A stretch of 64,000 nucleotides of DNA from Exophiala sp. HKRS030 (Eukaryota > Ascomycota > Eurotiomycetes > Chaetothyriales > Herpotrichiellaceae), in NCBI GenBank assembly GCA_023897205.1, contig JAHWDD010000007.1:2356001-2420000 (forward strand), given 5' to 3'. A program made the translations under genes and the position numbers. A model generated the notes under the pieces. The model ran no database searches. It was not told where the DNA came from and saw only the letters and a program-made list of their open reading frames with translations. How positions within the stretch are numbered: position 1 is the stretch's first letter; each line of letters begins with the position of its first letter. Below, piece after piece: positions 63,490 through 64,000 of this stretch.

Positions 63490-64000
63490 CGAAATCATCA
63501 ATTTTGTGACGTCAAATCAGACCAATTTTTCTCGAGGTAGTAATATGTTTTATAAGTATTTTTAGCACCGGTCTTGCGATTTGTCGGCCTCTTTGACGGG
63601 CTTTCCGTCAAGTGGTCTTGAACATCCACGTGAACATCCAAAATTGAGAGATGGCAATTGATATATCCTATACCAGATCACTTCAAGGGTAATAAATAGT
63701 ATTCATCTATATCTCAAGTAGCAGAAAAGAGACATTACCCCCATGTCTTAGACTGGTCGGATAGTCATACAAAATATCCGGCAGAGTCCTCGGGAGTTCT
63801 ACATAGACTACAATGACCACCCAGAAATGAAGCATCATTGTTGGGCAAAGCCGGTAGCACATCACCCCCTTGAATGTCGCCAACAAGACCTGGCTCGCAC
63901 AGTGAAACTCCTGGGGAAAAGTCGAGTTAACGGTTCCCTCGTCAGGTTTAGCACAGTAGAGCGAGGACTGGGATATCAACGCAAATCCTGTATCAAGTGA
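63490..64000. other. window end, nothing recognised
   Basis: The upstream flank of the tRNA gene. It is AT-rich near the tRNA, otherwise unremarkable. The 90-codon minus-strand frame 63707-63979 has no recognisable motif and may be chance. Confidence 0.5.

Noticed and set aside
1..64000. Biosynthetic gene cluster, transposon, CRISPR or viral insertion
   Set aside because: No synthase, transposase, reverse transcriptase, terminal repeats, spacer array or viral gene was seen; the SDR, MFS and bZIP genes are not adjacent to a backbone enzyme.

Overview
The window is nuclear DNA from a filamentous ascomycete (Pezizomycotina). The genes carry short GT-AG introns, mostly 50-130 bp, often with CTAAC/CTGAC-type branch sites. 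They are separated by 0.4-2 kb intergenic spaces and encode typical ascomycete proteins: a euascomycete-type Pab1, Dbp7, Pan6, Asa1, Bub3, an S10 carboxypeptidase and a Kre9/Knh1-like GPI protein. I cannot fix the class or species from sequence alone. I reconstructed exon structures by eye from conserved protein motifs and splice signals.

Layout. 1-8.7 kb is gene-poor: no open frame there looks coding, and 6.8-7.9 kb is a dense block of microsatellites. At 8.7-9.5 kb lies a Yap/AP-1-like bZIP factor (minus) with about 6 kb of apparently gene-free DNA upstream. At 15.7-18.1 kb is a long secreted serine carboxypeptidase (minus), divergent from RPB3 (19.1-20.2 kb, plus). Transketolase (21.7-24.2), a seven-exon short-chain dehydrogenase (25.4-26.7) and PAB1 (27.8-30.2) follow on the plus strand. 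31-36.5 kb holds an unrecognised 368-aa protein, a small membrane protein and a GPI-anchored wall-type protein. 38-47 kb holds an MFS transporter, a small mitochondrial-type protein, an AT-hook protein, ribosomal protein eL13 and a coiled-coil protein. 47.9-63.5 kb is dense: an LRRC40-like LRR protein, BUB3, RKI1, ULA1, DBP7, PAN6, ASA1 and an intron-containing tRNA-Thr(CGT).

Functional themes. Most genes are housekeeping. They cover transcription and translation (RPB3, PAB1, eL13, DBP7, tRNA), the non-oxidative pentose phosphate pathway (transketolase and RKI1, unlinked within the window), chromosome segregation and signalling (BUB3, ASA1), NEDD8 activation (ULA1) and pantothenate synthesis (PAN6). 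There is no secondary-metabolite cluster, transposon, CRISPR array or phage-like element that I can support.

The most notable observation concerns sequence integrity. Transketolase, PAB1 and the MFS transporter are each broken by a one-base deficit at a short C run, and the coiled-coil gene near 46 kb (plus a second place in the MFS gene) looks the same. In each case one extra C restores the conserved protein. This points to systematic homopolymer under-calling in the assembly rather than five independent pseudogenisations, although true mutations are not excluded. A second observation is a perfect TCACGTGA palindrome about 200-240 bp upstream of three start codons. I found no convincing previously undescribed system.
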